Source: Tridacna crocea
Taxonomy: Eukaryota; Mollusca; Bivalvia; Cardiida; Cardiidae
Assembly (NCBI GenBank): GCA_943736015.1
Contig: OX031068.1
Coordinates: forward strand, 28,280,296-28,344,295
Reading direction: 5' to 3'
Length of the DNA: 64,000 nt
The notes beneath the pieces are model-generated. The model had not been told where the DNA came from. It saw nothing but the letters and a program-made list of their open reading frames with translations, and made no database searches. Shown piece after piece: positions 35,606-48,701 of this stretch; within the stretch, counting starts at the first letter, position 1, and each line of letters starts with the position of its first letter. Made by a program: the position numbers and the translations under genes.

Positions 35606-37486
35606 ATGCCAGATACTCTCCTGCGAAAACATGAAAAATCGACTTGCGGCACATTCCGTAGCAGACGACACCTGTTGCCTAAATCAAATATAGAGATTTT
35701 TTTCCGCCCCTTTTCTATTACTAGGGCCATTGAATTGGTTACTAACTCAGGAATTGTACCTATTGATCCTTTAGATAAGCAAAGATGATCAATGTATAGT
35801 GCAGAAATCCCAGAAAATAGTGTCACAAGTGGCTAAAAAAGACAAAAATCAAGCAAAGGGAACTAAATTTTTTTTTTATTATAATTTTTTTTTTTCAATC
35901 CCTTCATACAGTGACGAGAAAGCCAGTTACGTTGACCACTGACTTGTGTACCAGTTACGCGCCCCCGAAAACATGGAAAATCGACTTGCGACACATTTCA
36001 TAGCAGACGACACGTGAAGCCTAAGTTAAATATAGGGATTTTTTTTTTTCTTTTCTCTTGCTAGGACCATTGAATTGGTTATGATGACTACCATACGCGA
36101 CTGTTAGGTGCTGCACATGAAATCATAAGATCGACTTTGACACTTTCGGAGGCAACCGATACCTATTGCACAAAGCAAAGAAAGGTAAAACCAAATTTTT
36201 CCATTTTCTTTACCAGGGTCACCGAAAGATTGAAACGGTTTTGGTGACTGCGTGAGTCAGGAGTCTATGTTATGTTTAACCACCGTGCAAAAATATGAAA
36301 TTAAAAAAGACGCAACCGGTTGCTGTTGCATGAACTTTTTTCACAAAACATTTTCTTGTTTGAAGTATAAAGAAATAGGCCAACAAAATACAGTAAGATG
36401 TAAGAATAACTAATAATTGAAATAGATAAAAAAAAAAAAAAGATAGAATGGTAAAGTTGAGATTTCAAACTCTGAAAAAAGGGGTCTTGGTGTGGGTGTC
36501 TGATCCCTCTTTATTATAGAATAGGCTGAAATGATCCGAAAAATAGGCCAAAAGAATACAACAAGATGTAAGAATAACTAATGATTAAAATAGATAAAAA
36601 AGATAAAAAGGCAGAGTGAAGGATTGAAACTCTGGAAAAAGAGGTCTTGGTGCAGATGTCTGATCCTTGTTGACCATAAAATAGGCCGAAATGACCCGAA
36701 AAATGACCCGAAAAATTAGCATAAAATTATAAACATTTCCTCCCCCCCCCTCTTTTTGATCAGCCAATCAAATCTCGGCCCTCTCTGAAATCGTCCAATC
36801 AGGAAGGCTTTTAGGAAATCATTACGGTATCCTATGAGCCAATCAAATCACAGCCCTCTCTGAAATCGTCCAATCAGAAAAGCCCTAAGAAATTCAGATT
36901 AGGCCCAATCAGCTAATCAAATCGCAGACACACCCCCAGGATCAGCCAATCACAAAGCTTTAAGCAATTTGAAATGGCGCTCGAAAATATCGATAGAAAA
37001 CATTGAGCAAAAATCGGCATTAAAGTGGATTTTAAGTCTTCTTTGAAAGCTTTTATGCAGTCCTAGGCAAACTGCAATGCCTGAACCATCCACACATGCC
37101 AGATTTCACTGACAATGGGCGCAAATTTAAGAAAACGGGGTGGCAGAAGACCTTGTTTTGGTCTTTTCAAGCACCTTGCAAGAGTGCAAGAGTAGCTTCC
37201 CCTGATTCCTATATCCCTTGATTCGATTCGCTTTTCTAATTCATGCCATGCTGTACATTGATACTTTGAAGATGATCAAAGTACAGTGTAGAAACCCAGA
37301 AAAATAATGTCACAAGTGGCCCAAAAAAGACTGAAAGCTCTCAGTAGCAACTCTTTCCTATTGCATAAATAAAACTCCTACCCATTGCATGCATAAATAA
37401 AACAGAGGGAACCTTTATTTTTTTATTTATTTCAATCTCTGTTTACTGTGACAAGAAACCCAGTTACGTTGACTACCATCTCGTAG
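35606..37486. repeat. Unit U19 (1881 bp, N type, tetramer slot b)
   Basis: The anchor is Atgccag instead of Gtgccag. Carries gtAcc with tacGcgcc, ttccAtttt, gaaaGattg, accAccg, ttatTatag, tggcCcaaa, tttAttt and tttacTgtg. First box CCAAT. Confidence 0.95.
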
Positions 37487-39353
37487 GTGCCAGATACTCT
37501 CCTGCGAAAACATGAAAAATCGACTTGCGGCACATTCCGTAGCAGACAACACCTGTTGCCTAAATCAAATATAGAGATTTTTTTCCGCCCCTTTTCTATT
37601 ACTAGGGCCATTGAATTGGTTACTTACTCAGGAATTGCACCTATTGATCCTTTAAATAAGCAAGGATGATCAATGTATAGTGCAGAAATCCCAGAAAATA
37701 GTGTCACAAGTGGCTAAAAAAGACAAAAGTCAAGCAAAGGGAACTAAATTTTTTTTTATTATAATTTTTTTTTTTTTTTCAATCCTTTCATACAGTGACG
37801 AGAAAGCCAGTTACGTTGACCACTGACTTGTGTACCAGTTACGCGCCCCCGAAAACATGGAAAATCGACTTGCGACACATTTCATAGCAGACGACACGTG
37901 AAGCCTAAGTTAAATATAGGGATTTTTTTTTTTCTTTTCTCTTGCTAGGACCATTGAATTGGTTATGATGACTACCATACGCGACTGTTAGGTGCTGCAC
38001 ATGAAATCATAAGATCGACTTTGACACTTTCGGAGGCAACCGATACCTATTGCACAAAGCAAAGAAAGGTAAAACCAAATTTTTCCGTTTTCTTTACCAG
38101 GGTCACCGAAACATTGAAACGGTTTTCGTGACTGTGTGAGTCAGGAGTCTATGTTATGTTTAACCGCCGTGCAAAAATATGAAATTAAAAAAGACGCAAC
38201 TGGTTGCTGTTGCATGAACTTTTTTCACAAAACATTTTCTTGTTTGAAGTATAAAGAAATAGGCCAACAAAATACAGTAAGATGTAAGAATAACTAATAA
38301 TTGAAAGAGATAAAAAAAAAAGATAGAATGGTAAAGTTGAGATTTCAAACTCTGAAAAAAGGGGTCTTGGTGTGGGTGTCTGATCCCTCTTTACCATAGA
38401 ATAGGCTGAAATGATCCGAAAAATAGGCCAAAAGAATACAACAAGATGTAAGAATAACTAATGATTAAAATAGATAAAAAAGATAAAAAGGCAGAGTGAA
38501 GGATTGAAACTCTGGAAAAAGAGGTCTTGGTGCAGATGTCTGATCCTTGTTGACCATAAAATAGGCCGAAATGACCCGAAAAATTAGCATAAAATTATAA
38601 ACATTTCCTCCCCCCCCTCTTTTTGATCAGCCAATCAAATCTCGGCCCTCTCTGAAATCGTCCAATCAGGAAGGCTTTTAGGAAATCATTACGGTATCCT
38701 ATGAGCCAATCAAATCACAGCCCTCTCTGAAATCGTCCAATCAGAAAAGCCCTAAGAAATTCAGATTAGGCCCAATCAGCTAATCAAATCGCAGACACAC
38801 CCCCAGGATCAGCCAATCACAAAGCTTTAAGCAATTTGAAATGGCGCTCGAAAATATCGATAGAAAACATTGAGCAAAAATCGGCATTAAAGTGGATTTT
38901 AAGTCTTCTTTGAAAGCTTTTATGCAGTCCTAGGCAAACTGCAATGCCTGAACCATCCACACATGCCAGATTTCACTGACAATGGGCGCAAATTTAAGAA
39001 AACGGGGTGGCAGAAGACCTTGTTTTGGTCTTTTCAAGCACCTTGCAAGAGCGCAAGAGTAGCTTCCCCTGATTCCTATATCCCTTGATTCGATTCGCTT
39101 TTCTAATTCATGCCATGCTGTACATTGATACTTTGAAGATGATCAAAGTACAGTGTAGAAACCCAGAAAAATAATGTCACAAGTTGCCAAAAAAAGACTG
39201 AAAGCTCTGAGTAGCAACTCTTTCCTATTGCATAAATAAAACTCCTACCCATTGCATGCATAAATAAAACAGAGGGAACCTTTATTTTTTTATTTTTTTC
39301 AATCTCTGTTTACGGTGACAAGAAACCCAGTTACGTTGACTACCATCTCGTAG
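37487..39353. repeat. Unit U20 (1867 bp, Y type, tetramer slot c)
   Basis: Y type with caaGgatg, aaaGtcaag, caatccTttc, ttCgtgactgTgtg and caacTgg. One copy of the 12-bp aaatgacccgaa tandem is lost near 38580. Also gagCgc, agtTgcc and gctctGag, and a private tgaaaGagat before a short poly-A. Confidence 0.95.
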
Positions 39354-41238
39354 GTGCCAGATACTCTCCTGCGAAAACATGAAAAATTGACTTGCGGCAC
39401 ATTCCGTAGCAGACGACACCTGTTGCCTAAATCAAATATAGAGATTTTTTTCCGCCCCTTTTCTATTACTAGGGCCATTGAATTGGTTACTTACTCAGGA
39501 ATTGCACCTATTGATCCTTTAAATAAGCAAAGATGATCAATGTATAGTGCAGAAATCCCAGAAAATAGTGTCACAAGTGGCTAAAAAAGACAAAAATCAA
39601 GCAAAGGGAACTAAATTTTTTTTTTATTATAATTTTTTTTTTTTTCAATCCCTTCATACAGTGACGAGAAAGCCAGTTACGTTGACCACTGACTTGTGTA
39701 CCAGTTACCCGCCCCCGAAAACATGGAAAATCGACTTGCGACACATTTCATAGCAGACGACACCTGAAGCCTAAGTTAAATATAGGGAATTTTTTTTTTC
39801 TTTTCTCTTGCTAGGACCATTGAATTGGTTATGATGACTACCATATGCGACTGTTAGGTGCTGCACATGAAATCATAAGATCGACTTTGACACTTTCGGA
39901 GGCAACCGATACCTATTGCACAAAGCAAAGAAAGGTAAAACCAAATTTTTCCGTTTTCTTTACCAGGGTCACCGAAAGATTGAAACGGTTTTGGTGACTG
40001 CGTGAGTCAGGAGTCTATGTTATGTTTAACCGCCGTGCAAAAATATGAAATTAAAAAAGACGCAACCGGTTGCTGTTGCATGAACTTTTTTCACAAAACA
40101 TTTTCTTGTTTGAAGTATAAAGAAATAGGCCAACAAAATACAGTAAGATGTAAGAATAACTAATAATTGAAATAGATAAAAAAAAAAAAAAAAAGATAGA
40201 ATGGTAAAGTTGAGATTTCAAACTCTGAAAAAAGGGGTCTTGGTGTGGGTGTCTGATCCCTCTTTACCATAGAATAGGCTGAAATGATCCGAAAAATAGG
40301 CCAAAAGAATACAACAAGATGTAAGAATAACTAATGATTAAAATAGATAAAAAAGATAAAAAGGCAGAGTGAAGGATTGAAACTCTGGAAAAAGAGGTCT
40401 TGGTGCAGATGTCTGATCCTTGTTGACCATAAAATAGGCCGAAATGACCCGAAAAATGACCCGAAAAATTAGCATAAAATTATAAACATTTCCTCCCCCC
40501 CCTCTTTTTGATCAGCCAATCAAATCTCGGCCCTCTCTGAAATCGTCCAATCAGGAAGGCTTTTAGGAAATCATTACGGTATCCTATGAGCCAATCAAAT
40601 CACAGCCCTCTCTGAAATCGTCCAATCAGAAAAGCCCTAAGAAATTCAGATTAGGCCCAATCAGCTAATCAAATCGCAGACACACCCCCAGGATCAGCCA
40701 ATCACAAAGCTTTAAGCAATTTGAAATGGCGCTCGAAAATATCGATAGAAAACATTGAGCAAAAATCGGCATTAAAGTGGATTTTAAGTCTTCTTTGAAA
40801 GCTTTTATGCAGTCCTAGGCAAACTGCAATGCCTGAACCATCCACACATGCCAGATTTCACTGACAATGGGCGCAAATTTAAGAAAACGGGGTGGCAGAA
40901 GACCTTGTTTTGGTCTTTTCAAGCACCTTGCAAGAGTGCAAGAGTAGCTTCCCCTGATTCCTATATCCCTTGATTCGATTCGCTTTTCTAATTCATGCCA
41001 TGCTGTACATTGATACTTTGAAGATGATCAAAGTACAGTGTAGAAACCCAGAAAAATAATGTCACAAGTGGCCAAAAAAAGACTGAAAGCTCTCAGTAGC
41101 AACTCTTTCCTATTGCATAAATAAAACTCCTACCCATTGCATGCATAAATAAAACAGAGGGAACCTTTATTTTTTTATTTTTTTCAATCTCTGTTTACAG
41201 TGACAAGAAACCCAGTTACGTTGACTACCATCTCGTAG
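39354..41238. repeat. Unit U21 (1885 bp, Y type, tetramer slot d)
   Basis: Y type with atTgactt (39388), gaaaGattg, a private cataTgcgac and six CCAAT boxes. Ends with tttacAgtg. Confidence 0.95.
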
Positions 41239-43063
41239 GTGCCAGATACTCTCCTGCGAAAACATGAAAAATTGACTTGCGGCACATTCCGTAGCAGACG
41301 ACACCTGTTGCCTAAATCAAATATAGAGATTTTTTTCCGCCCCTTTTCTATTACTAGGGCCATTGAATTGGTTACTAACTCAGGAATTGTACCTATTGAT
41401 CCTTTAGATAAGCAAAGATGATCAATGTATAGTGCAGAAATCCCAGAAAATAGTGTCACAAGTGGCTAAAAAAGACAAAAATCAAGCAAAGGAAACTAAA
41501 TTTTTTTTTTATTATAATTTTTTTTTTTCAATCCCTTCATACAGTGACGAGAAAGCCAGTCACGTTGACCACTGACTTGTGTCCCAGTTACGCGCCCCCG
41601 AAAACATGGAAAATCGACTTGCGACACATTTCATAGCAGACGACACGTGAAGCCTAAGTTAAATATAGGGATTTTTTTTTTCTTTTCTCTTGCTAGGACC
41701 ATTGAATTGGTTATGATGACTACCATACGCGACTGTTAGGTGCTGCACATGAAATCATAAGATCGACTTTGACACCCCAGAAAATCCCATTTTCTTTACC
41801 AGTGTCACCGAAACATTGAAACGGTTTTGGTGACTGCGTGAGTCAGGAGTCTATGTTATGTTTAACCGCCGTGCAAAAATATGAAATTAAAAAAGACGCA
41901 ACCGGTTGCTGTTGCATGAACTTTTTTCACAAAACATTTTCTTGTTTGAAGTATAAAGAAATAGGCCAACAAAATACAGTAAGATGTAAGAATAACTAAT
42001 AATTGAAATAGATAAAAAAAAAAAAAAGATAGAATGGTAAAGTTGAGATTTCAAACTCTGAAAAAAGGGGTCTTGGTGATCCCTCTTTACCATAGAATAG
42101 GCTGAAATGATCCGAAAAATAGGCCAAAAGAATACAACAAGATGTAAGAATAACTAATGATTAAAATAGATAAAAAAGATAAAAAGGCAGAGTGAAGGAT
42201 TGAAACTCTGGAAAAAGAGGTCTTGGTGCAGATGTCTGATCCTTGTTGACCATAAAATAGGCCGAAATGACCCGAAAAATGACCCGAAAAATTAGCATAA
42301 AATTATAAACATTTCCTCCCCACCCCCTCTTTTTGATCAGCCAATCAAATCTCGGCCCTCTCTGAAATCGTCCAATCAGGAAGGCTTTTACGAAATCATT
42401 ACGGTATCCTATGAGCCAATCAAATCACAGCCCTCTCTGAAATCGTCCAATCAGAAAAGCCCTAAGAAATTCAGATTAGGCCCAATCAGCTAATCAAATC
42501 GCAGACACACCCCCAGGATCAGCCAATCACAAAGCTTTAAGCAATTTGAAATGGCGCTCGAAAATATCGATAGAAAACATTGAGCAAAAATCGGCATTAA
42601 AGTGGATTTTAAGTCTTCTTTGAAAGCTTTTATGCAGTCCTAGGCAAACTGCAATGCCTGAACCATCCACACATGCCAGATTTCACTGACAATGGGCGCA
42701 AATTTAAGAAAACGGGGTGGCAGAAGACCTTGTTTTGGTCTTTTCAAGCACCTTGCAAGAGTGCAAGAGTAGCTTCCTCTGATTCCTATATCCCTTGATT
42801 CGATTCGCTTTTCTAATTCATGCCATGCTGTACATTGATACTTTGAAGATGATCAAAGTACAGTGTAGAAACCCAGAAAAATAATGTCACAAGTGGCCAA
42901 AAAAAGACTGAAAGCTCTCAGTAGCAACTCTTTCCTATTGCATAAATAAAACTCCTACCCATTGCATGCATAAATAAAACAGAGGGAACCTTTATTTTTT
43001 TATTTTTTTCAATCTCTGTTTACGGTGACAAGAAACCCAGTTACGTTGACTACCATCTCGTAG
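41239..43063. repeat. Unit U22 (1825 bp, N type, short, tetramer slot a)
   Basis: Carries the same 60-to-14 bp replacement (41776-41789), 10-bp loss, A-interrupted poly-C (42322) and ttttaCgaa (42391) as U18. Its first part (atTgactt, aaggAaact, cagtCacg) matches U26 and U30 instead, so it is mosaic. Confidence 0.95.
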
Positions 43064-44946
43064 ATGCCAGATACTCTCCTGCGAAAACATGAAAAATCGA
43101 CTTGCGGCACATTCCGTAGCAGACGACACCTGTTGCCTAAATCAAATATAGAGATTTTTTTCCGCCCCTTTTCTATTACTAGGGCCATTGAATTGGTTAC
43201 TAACTCAGGAATTGTACCTATTGATCCTTTAGATAAGCAAAGATGATCAATGTATAGTGCAGAAATCCCAGAAAATAGTGTCACAAGTGGCTAAAAAAGA
43301 CAAAAATCAAGCAAAGGGAACTAAATTTTTTTTTTATTATAATTTTTTTTTTTCAATCCCTTCATACAGTGACGAGAAAGCCAGTTACGTTGACCACTGA
43401 CTTGTGTACCAGTTACGCGCCCCCGAAAACATGGAAAATCGACTTGCGACACATTTCATAGCAGACGACACGTGAAGCCTAAGTTAAATATAGGGATTTT
43501 TTTTTTTCTTTTCTCTTGCTAGGACCATTGAATTGGTTATGATGACTACCATACGCGACTGTTAGGTGCTGCACATGAAATCATAAGATCGACTTTGACA
43601 CTTTCGGAGGCAACCGATACCTATTGCACAAAGCAAAGAAAGGTAAAACCAAATTTTTCCATTTTCTTTACCAGGGTCACCGAAAGATTGAAACGGTTTT
43701 GGTGACTGTGTGAGTCAGGAGTCTATGTTATGTTTAACCACCGTGCAAAAATATGAAATTAAAAAAGACGCAACCGGTTGCTGTTGCATGAACTTTTTTC
43801 ACAAAACATTTTCTTGTTTGAAGTATAAAGAAATAGGCCAACAAAATACAGTAAGATGTAAGAATAACTAATAATTGAAATAGATAAAAAAAAAAAAAAG
43901 ATAGAATGGTAAAGTTGAGATTTCAAACTCTGAAAAAAGGGGTCTTGGTGTGGGTGTCTGATCCCTCTTTATTATAGAATAGGCTGAAATGATCCGAAAA
44001 ATAGGCCAAAAGAATACAACAAGATGTAAGAATAACTAATGATTAAAATAGATAAAAAAGATAAAAAGGCAGAGTGAAGGATTGAAACTCTGGAAAAAGA
44101 GGTCTTGGTGCAGATGTCTGATCCTTGTTGACCATAAAATAGGCCGAAATGACCCGAAAAATGACCCGAAAAATTAGCATAAAATTATAAACATTTCCTC
44201 CCCCCCCTCCTCTTTTTGATCAGCCGATCAAATCTCGGCCCTCTCTGAAATCGTCCAATCAGGAAGGCTTTTAGGAAATCATTACGGTATCCTATGAGCC
44301 AATCAAATCACAGCCCTCTCTGAAATCGTCCAATCAGAAAAGCCCTAAGAAATTCAGATTAGGCCCAATCAGCTAATCAAATCGCAGACACACCCCCAGG
44401 ATCAGCCAATCACAAAGCTTTAAGCAATTTGAAATGGCGCTCGAAAATATCGATAGAAAACATTGAGCAAAAATCGGCATTAAAGTGGATTTTAAGTCTT
44501 CTTTGAAAGCTTTTATGCAGTCCTAGGCAAACTGCAATGCCTGAACCATCCACACATGCCAGATTTCACTGACAATGGGCGCAAATTTAAGAAAACGGGG
44601 TGGCAGAAGACCTTGTTTTGGTCTTTTCAAGCACCTTGCAAGAGTGCAAGAGTAGCTTCCCCTGATTCCTATATCCCTTGATTCGATTCGCTTTTCTAAT
44701 TCATGCCATGCTGTACATTGATACTTTGAAGATGATCAAAGTACAGTGTAGAAACCCAGAAAAATAATGTCACAAGTGGCCCAAAAAAGACTGAAAGCTC
44801 TCAGTAGCAACTCTTTCCTATTGCATAAATAAAACTCCTACCCATTGCATGCATAAATAAAACAGAGGGAACCTTTATTTTTTTATTTATTTCAATCTCT
44901 GTTTACTGTGACAAGAAACCCAGTTACGTTGACTACCATCTCGTAG
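43064..44946. repeat. Unit U23 (1883 bp, N type, tetramer slot b)
   Basis: Near-copy of U19 7458 bp away, including the Atgccag anchor. It differs in gactgTgtg, in CCGAT at the first CCAAT box and in a T interrupting the poly-C (ccctcctct). Confidence 0.95.
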
Positions 44947-46815
44947 GTGCCAGATACTCTCCTGCGAAAACATGAAAAATCGACTTGCGGCACATTCCGT
45001 AGCAGACAACACCTGTTGCCTAAATCAAATATAGAGATTTTTTTCCGCCCCTTTTCTATTACTAGGGCCATTGAATTGGTTACTTACTCAGGAATTGCAC
45101 CTATTGATCCTTTAAATAAGCAAGGATGATCAATGTATAGTGCAGAAATCCCAGAAAATAGTGTCACAAGTGGCTAAAAAAGACAAAAGTCAAGCAAAGG
45201 GAACTAAATTATTTTTTATTATAATTTTTTTTTTTTTTCAATCCTTTCATACAGTGACGAGAAAGCCAGTTACGTTGACCACTGACTTGTGTACCAGTTA
45301 CGCGCCCCCGAAAACATGGAAAATCGACTTGCGACACATTTCATAGCAGACGACACCTGAAGCCTAAGTTAAATATAGGGATTTTTTTTTTCTTTTCTCT
45401 TGCTAGGACCATTGAATTGGTTATGATGACTACCATACGCGACTGTTAGGTGCTGCACATGAAATCATAAGATCGACTTTGACACTTTCGGAGGCAACCG
45501 ATACCTATTGCACAAAGCAAAGAAAGGTAAAACCAAATTTTTCCGTTTTCTTTACCAGGGTCACCGAAACATTGAAACGGTTTTCGTGACTGTGTGAGTC
45601 AGGAGTCTATGTTATGTTTAACCGCCGTGCAAAAATATGAAATTAAAAAAGACGCAACTGGTTGCTGTTGCATGAACTTTTTTCACAAAACATTTTCTTG
45701 TTTGAAGTATAAAGAAATAGGCCAACAAAATACAGTAAGATGTAAGAATAACTAATAATTGAAATAGATAAAAAAAAAAAAGATAGAATGGTAAAGTTGA
45801 GATTTCAAACTCTGAAAAAAGGGGTCTTGGTGTGGGTGTCTGATCCCTCTTTACCATAGAATAGGCTGAAATGATCCGAAAAATAGGCCAAAAGAATACA
45901 ACAAGATGTAAGAATAACTAATGATTAAAATAGATAAAAAAGATAAAAAGGCAGAGTGAAGGATTGAAACTCTGGAAAAAGAGGTCTTGGTGCAGATGTC
46001 TGATCCTTGTTGACCATAAAATAGGCCGAAATGACCCGAAAAATTAGCATAAAATTATAAACATTTCCTCCCCCCCCCCTCTTTTTGATCAGCCAATCAA
46101 ATCTCGGCCCTCTCTGAAATCGTCCAATCAGGAAGGCTTTTAGGAAATCATTACGGTATCCTATGAGCCAATCAAATCACAGCCCTCTCTGAAATCGTCC
46201 AATCAGAAAAGCCCTAAGAAATTCAGATTAGGCCCAATCAGCTAATCAAATCGCAGACACACCCCCAGGATCAGCCAATCACAAAGCTTTAAGCAATTTG
46301 AAATGGCGCTCGAAAATATCGATAGAAAACATTGAGCAAAAATCGGCATTAAAGTGGATTTTAAGTCTTCTTTGAAAGCTTTTATGCAGTCCTAGGCAAA
46401 CTGCAATGCCTGAACCATCCACACATGCCAGATTTCACTGACAATGGGCGCAAATTTAAGAAAACGGGGTGGCAGAAGACCTTGTTTTGGTCTTTTCAAG
46501 CACCTTGCAAGAGCGCAAGAGTAGCTTCCCCTGATTCCTATATCCCTTGATTCGATTCGCTTTTCTAATTCATGCCATGCTGTACATTGATACTTTGAAG
46601 ATGATCAAAGTACAGTGTAGAAACCCAGAAAAATAATGTCACAAGTTGCCAAAAAAAGACTGAAAGCTCTGAGTAGCAACTCTTTCCTATTGCATAAATA
46701 AAACTCCTACCCATTGCATGCATAAATAAAACAGAGGGAACCTTTATTTTTTTATTTTTTTCAATCTCTGTTTACGGTGACAAGAAACCCAGTTACGTTG
46801 ACTACCATCTCGTAG
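44947..46815. repeat. Unit U24 (1869 bp, Y type, tetramer slot c)
   Basis: Near-copy of U20 with the 12-bp loss near 46040, but acCtgaag instead of acGtgaag and an A in the first T tract (aaattAttt). Confidence 0.95.
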
Positions 46816-48701
46816 GTGCCAGATACTCTCCTGCGAAAACATGAAAAATTGACTTGCGGCACATTCCGTAGCAGACGACACCTGTTGCCTAAATCAAATA
46901 TAGAGATTTTTTTCCGCCCCTTTTCTATTACTAGGGCCATTGAATTGGTTACTTACTCAGGAATTGCACCTATTGATCCTTTAAATAAGCAAAGATGATC
47001 AATGTATAGTGCAGAAATCCCAGAAAATAGTGTCACAAGTGGCTAAAAAAGACAAAAATCAAGCAAAGGGAACTAAATTTTTTTTTTATTATAATTTTTT
47101 TTTTTTTTCAATCCCTTCATACAGTGACGAGAAAGCCAGTTACGTTGACCACTGACTTGTGTACCAGTTACCCGCCCCCGAAAACATGGAAAATCGACTT
47201 GCGACACATTTCATAGCAGACGACACCTGAAGCCTAAGTTAAATATAGGGAATTTTTTTTTTCTTTTCTCTTGCTAGGACCATTGAATTGGTTATGATGA
47301 CTACCATACGCGACTGTTAGGTGCTGCACATGAAATCATAAGATCGACTTTGACACTTTCGGAGGCAACCGATACCTATTGCACAAAGCAAAGAAAGGTA
47401 AAACCAAATTTTTCCGTTTTCTTTACCAGGGTCACCGAAAGATTGAAACGGTTTTGGTGACTGCGTGAGTCAGGAGTCTATGTTATGTTTAACCGCCGTG
47501 CAAAAATATGAAATTAAAAAAGACGCAACCGGTTGCTGTTGCATGAACTTTTTTCACAAAACATTTTCTTGTTTGAAGTATAAAGAAATAGGCCAACAAA
47601 ATACAGTAAGATGTAAGAATAACTAATAATTGAAATAGATAAAAAAAAAAAAAAAAAGATAGAATGGTAAAGTTGAGATTTCAAACTCTGAAAAAAGGGG
47701 TCTTGGTGTGGGTGTCTGATCCCTCTTTACCATAGAATAGGCTGAAATGATCCGAAAAATAGGCCAAAAGAATACAACAAGATGTAAGAATAACTAATGA
47801 TTAAAATAGATAAAAAAGATAAAAAGGCAGAGTGAAGGATTGAAACTCTGGAAAAAGAGGTCTTGGTGCAGATGTCTGATCCTTGTTGACCATAAAATAG
47901 GCCGAAATGACCCGAAAAATGACCCGAAAAATTAGCATAAAATTATAAACATTTCCTCCCCCCCCTCTTTTTGATCAGCCAATCAAATCTCGGCCCTCTC
48001 TGAAATCGTCCAATCAGGAAGGCTTTTAGGAAATCATTACGGTATCCTATGAGCCAATCAAATCACAGCCCTCTCTGAAATCGTCCAATCAGAAAAGCCC
48101 TAAGAAATTCAGATTAGGCCCAATCAGCTAATCAAATCGCAGACACACCCCCAGGATCAGCCAATCACAAAGCTTTAAGCAATTTGAAATGGCGCTCGAA
48201 AATATCGATAGAAAACATTGAGCAAAAATCGGCATTAAAGTGGATTTTAAGTCTTCTTTGAAAGCTTTTATGCAGTCCTAGGCAAACTGCAATGCCTGAA
48301 CCATCCACACATGCCAGATTTCACTGACAATGGGCGCAAATTTAAGAAAACGGGGTGGCAGAAGACCTTGTTTTGGTCTTTTCAAGCACCTTGCAAGAGT
48401 GCAAGAGTAGCTTCCCCTGATTCCTATATCCCTTGATTCGATTCGCTTTTCTAATTCATGCCATGCTGTACATTGATACTTTGAAGATGATCAAAGTACA
48501 GTGTAGAAACCCAGAAAAATAATGTCACAAGTGGCCAAAAAAAGACTGAAAGCTCTCAGTAGCAACTCTTTCCTATTGCATAAATAAAACTCCTACCCAT
48601 TGCATGCATAAATAAAACAGAGGGAACCTTTATTTTTTTATTTTTTTCAATCTCTGTTTACAGTGACAAGAAACCCAGTTACGTTGACTACCATCTCGTA
48701 G
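46816..48701. repeat. Unit U25 (1886 bp, Y type, tetramer slot d)
   Basis: Near-copy of U21 without its private cataTgcg. Has atTgactt, gaaaGattg, pure poly-A and six CCAAT boxes. Confidence 0.95.
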
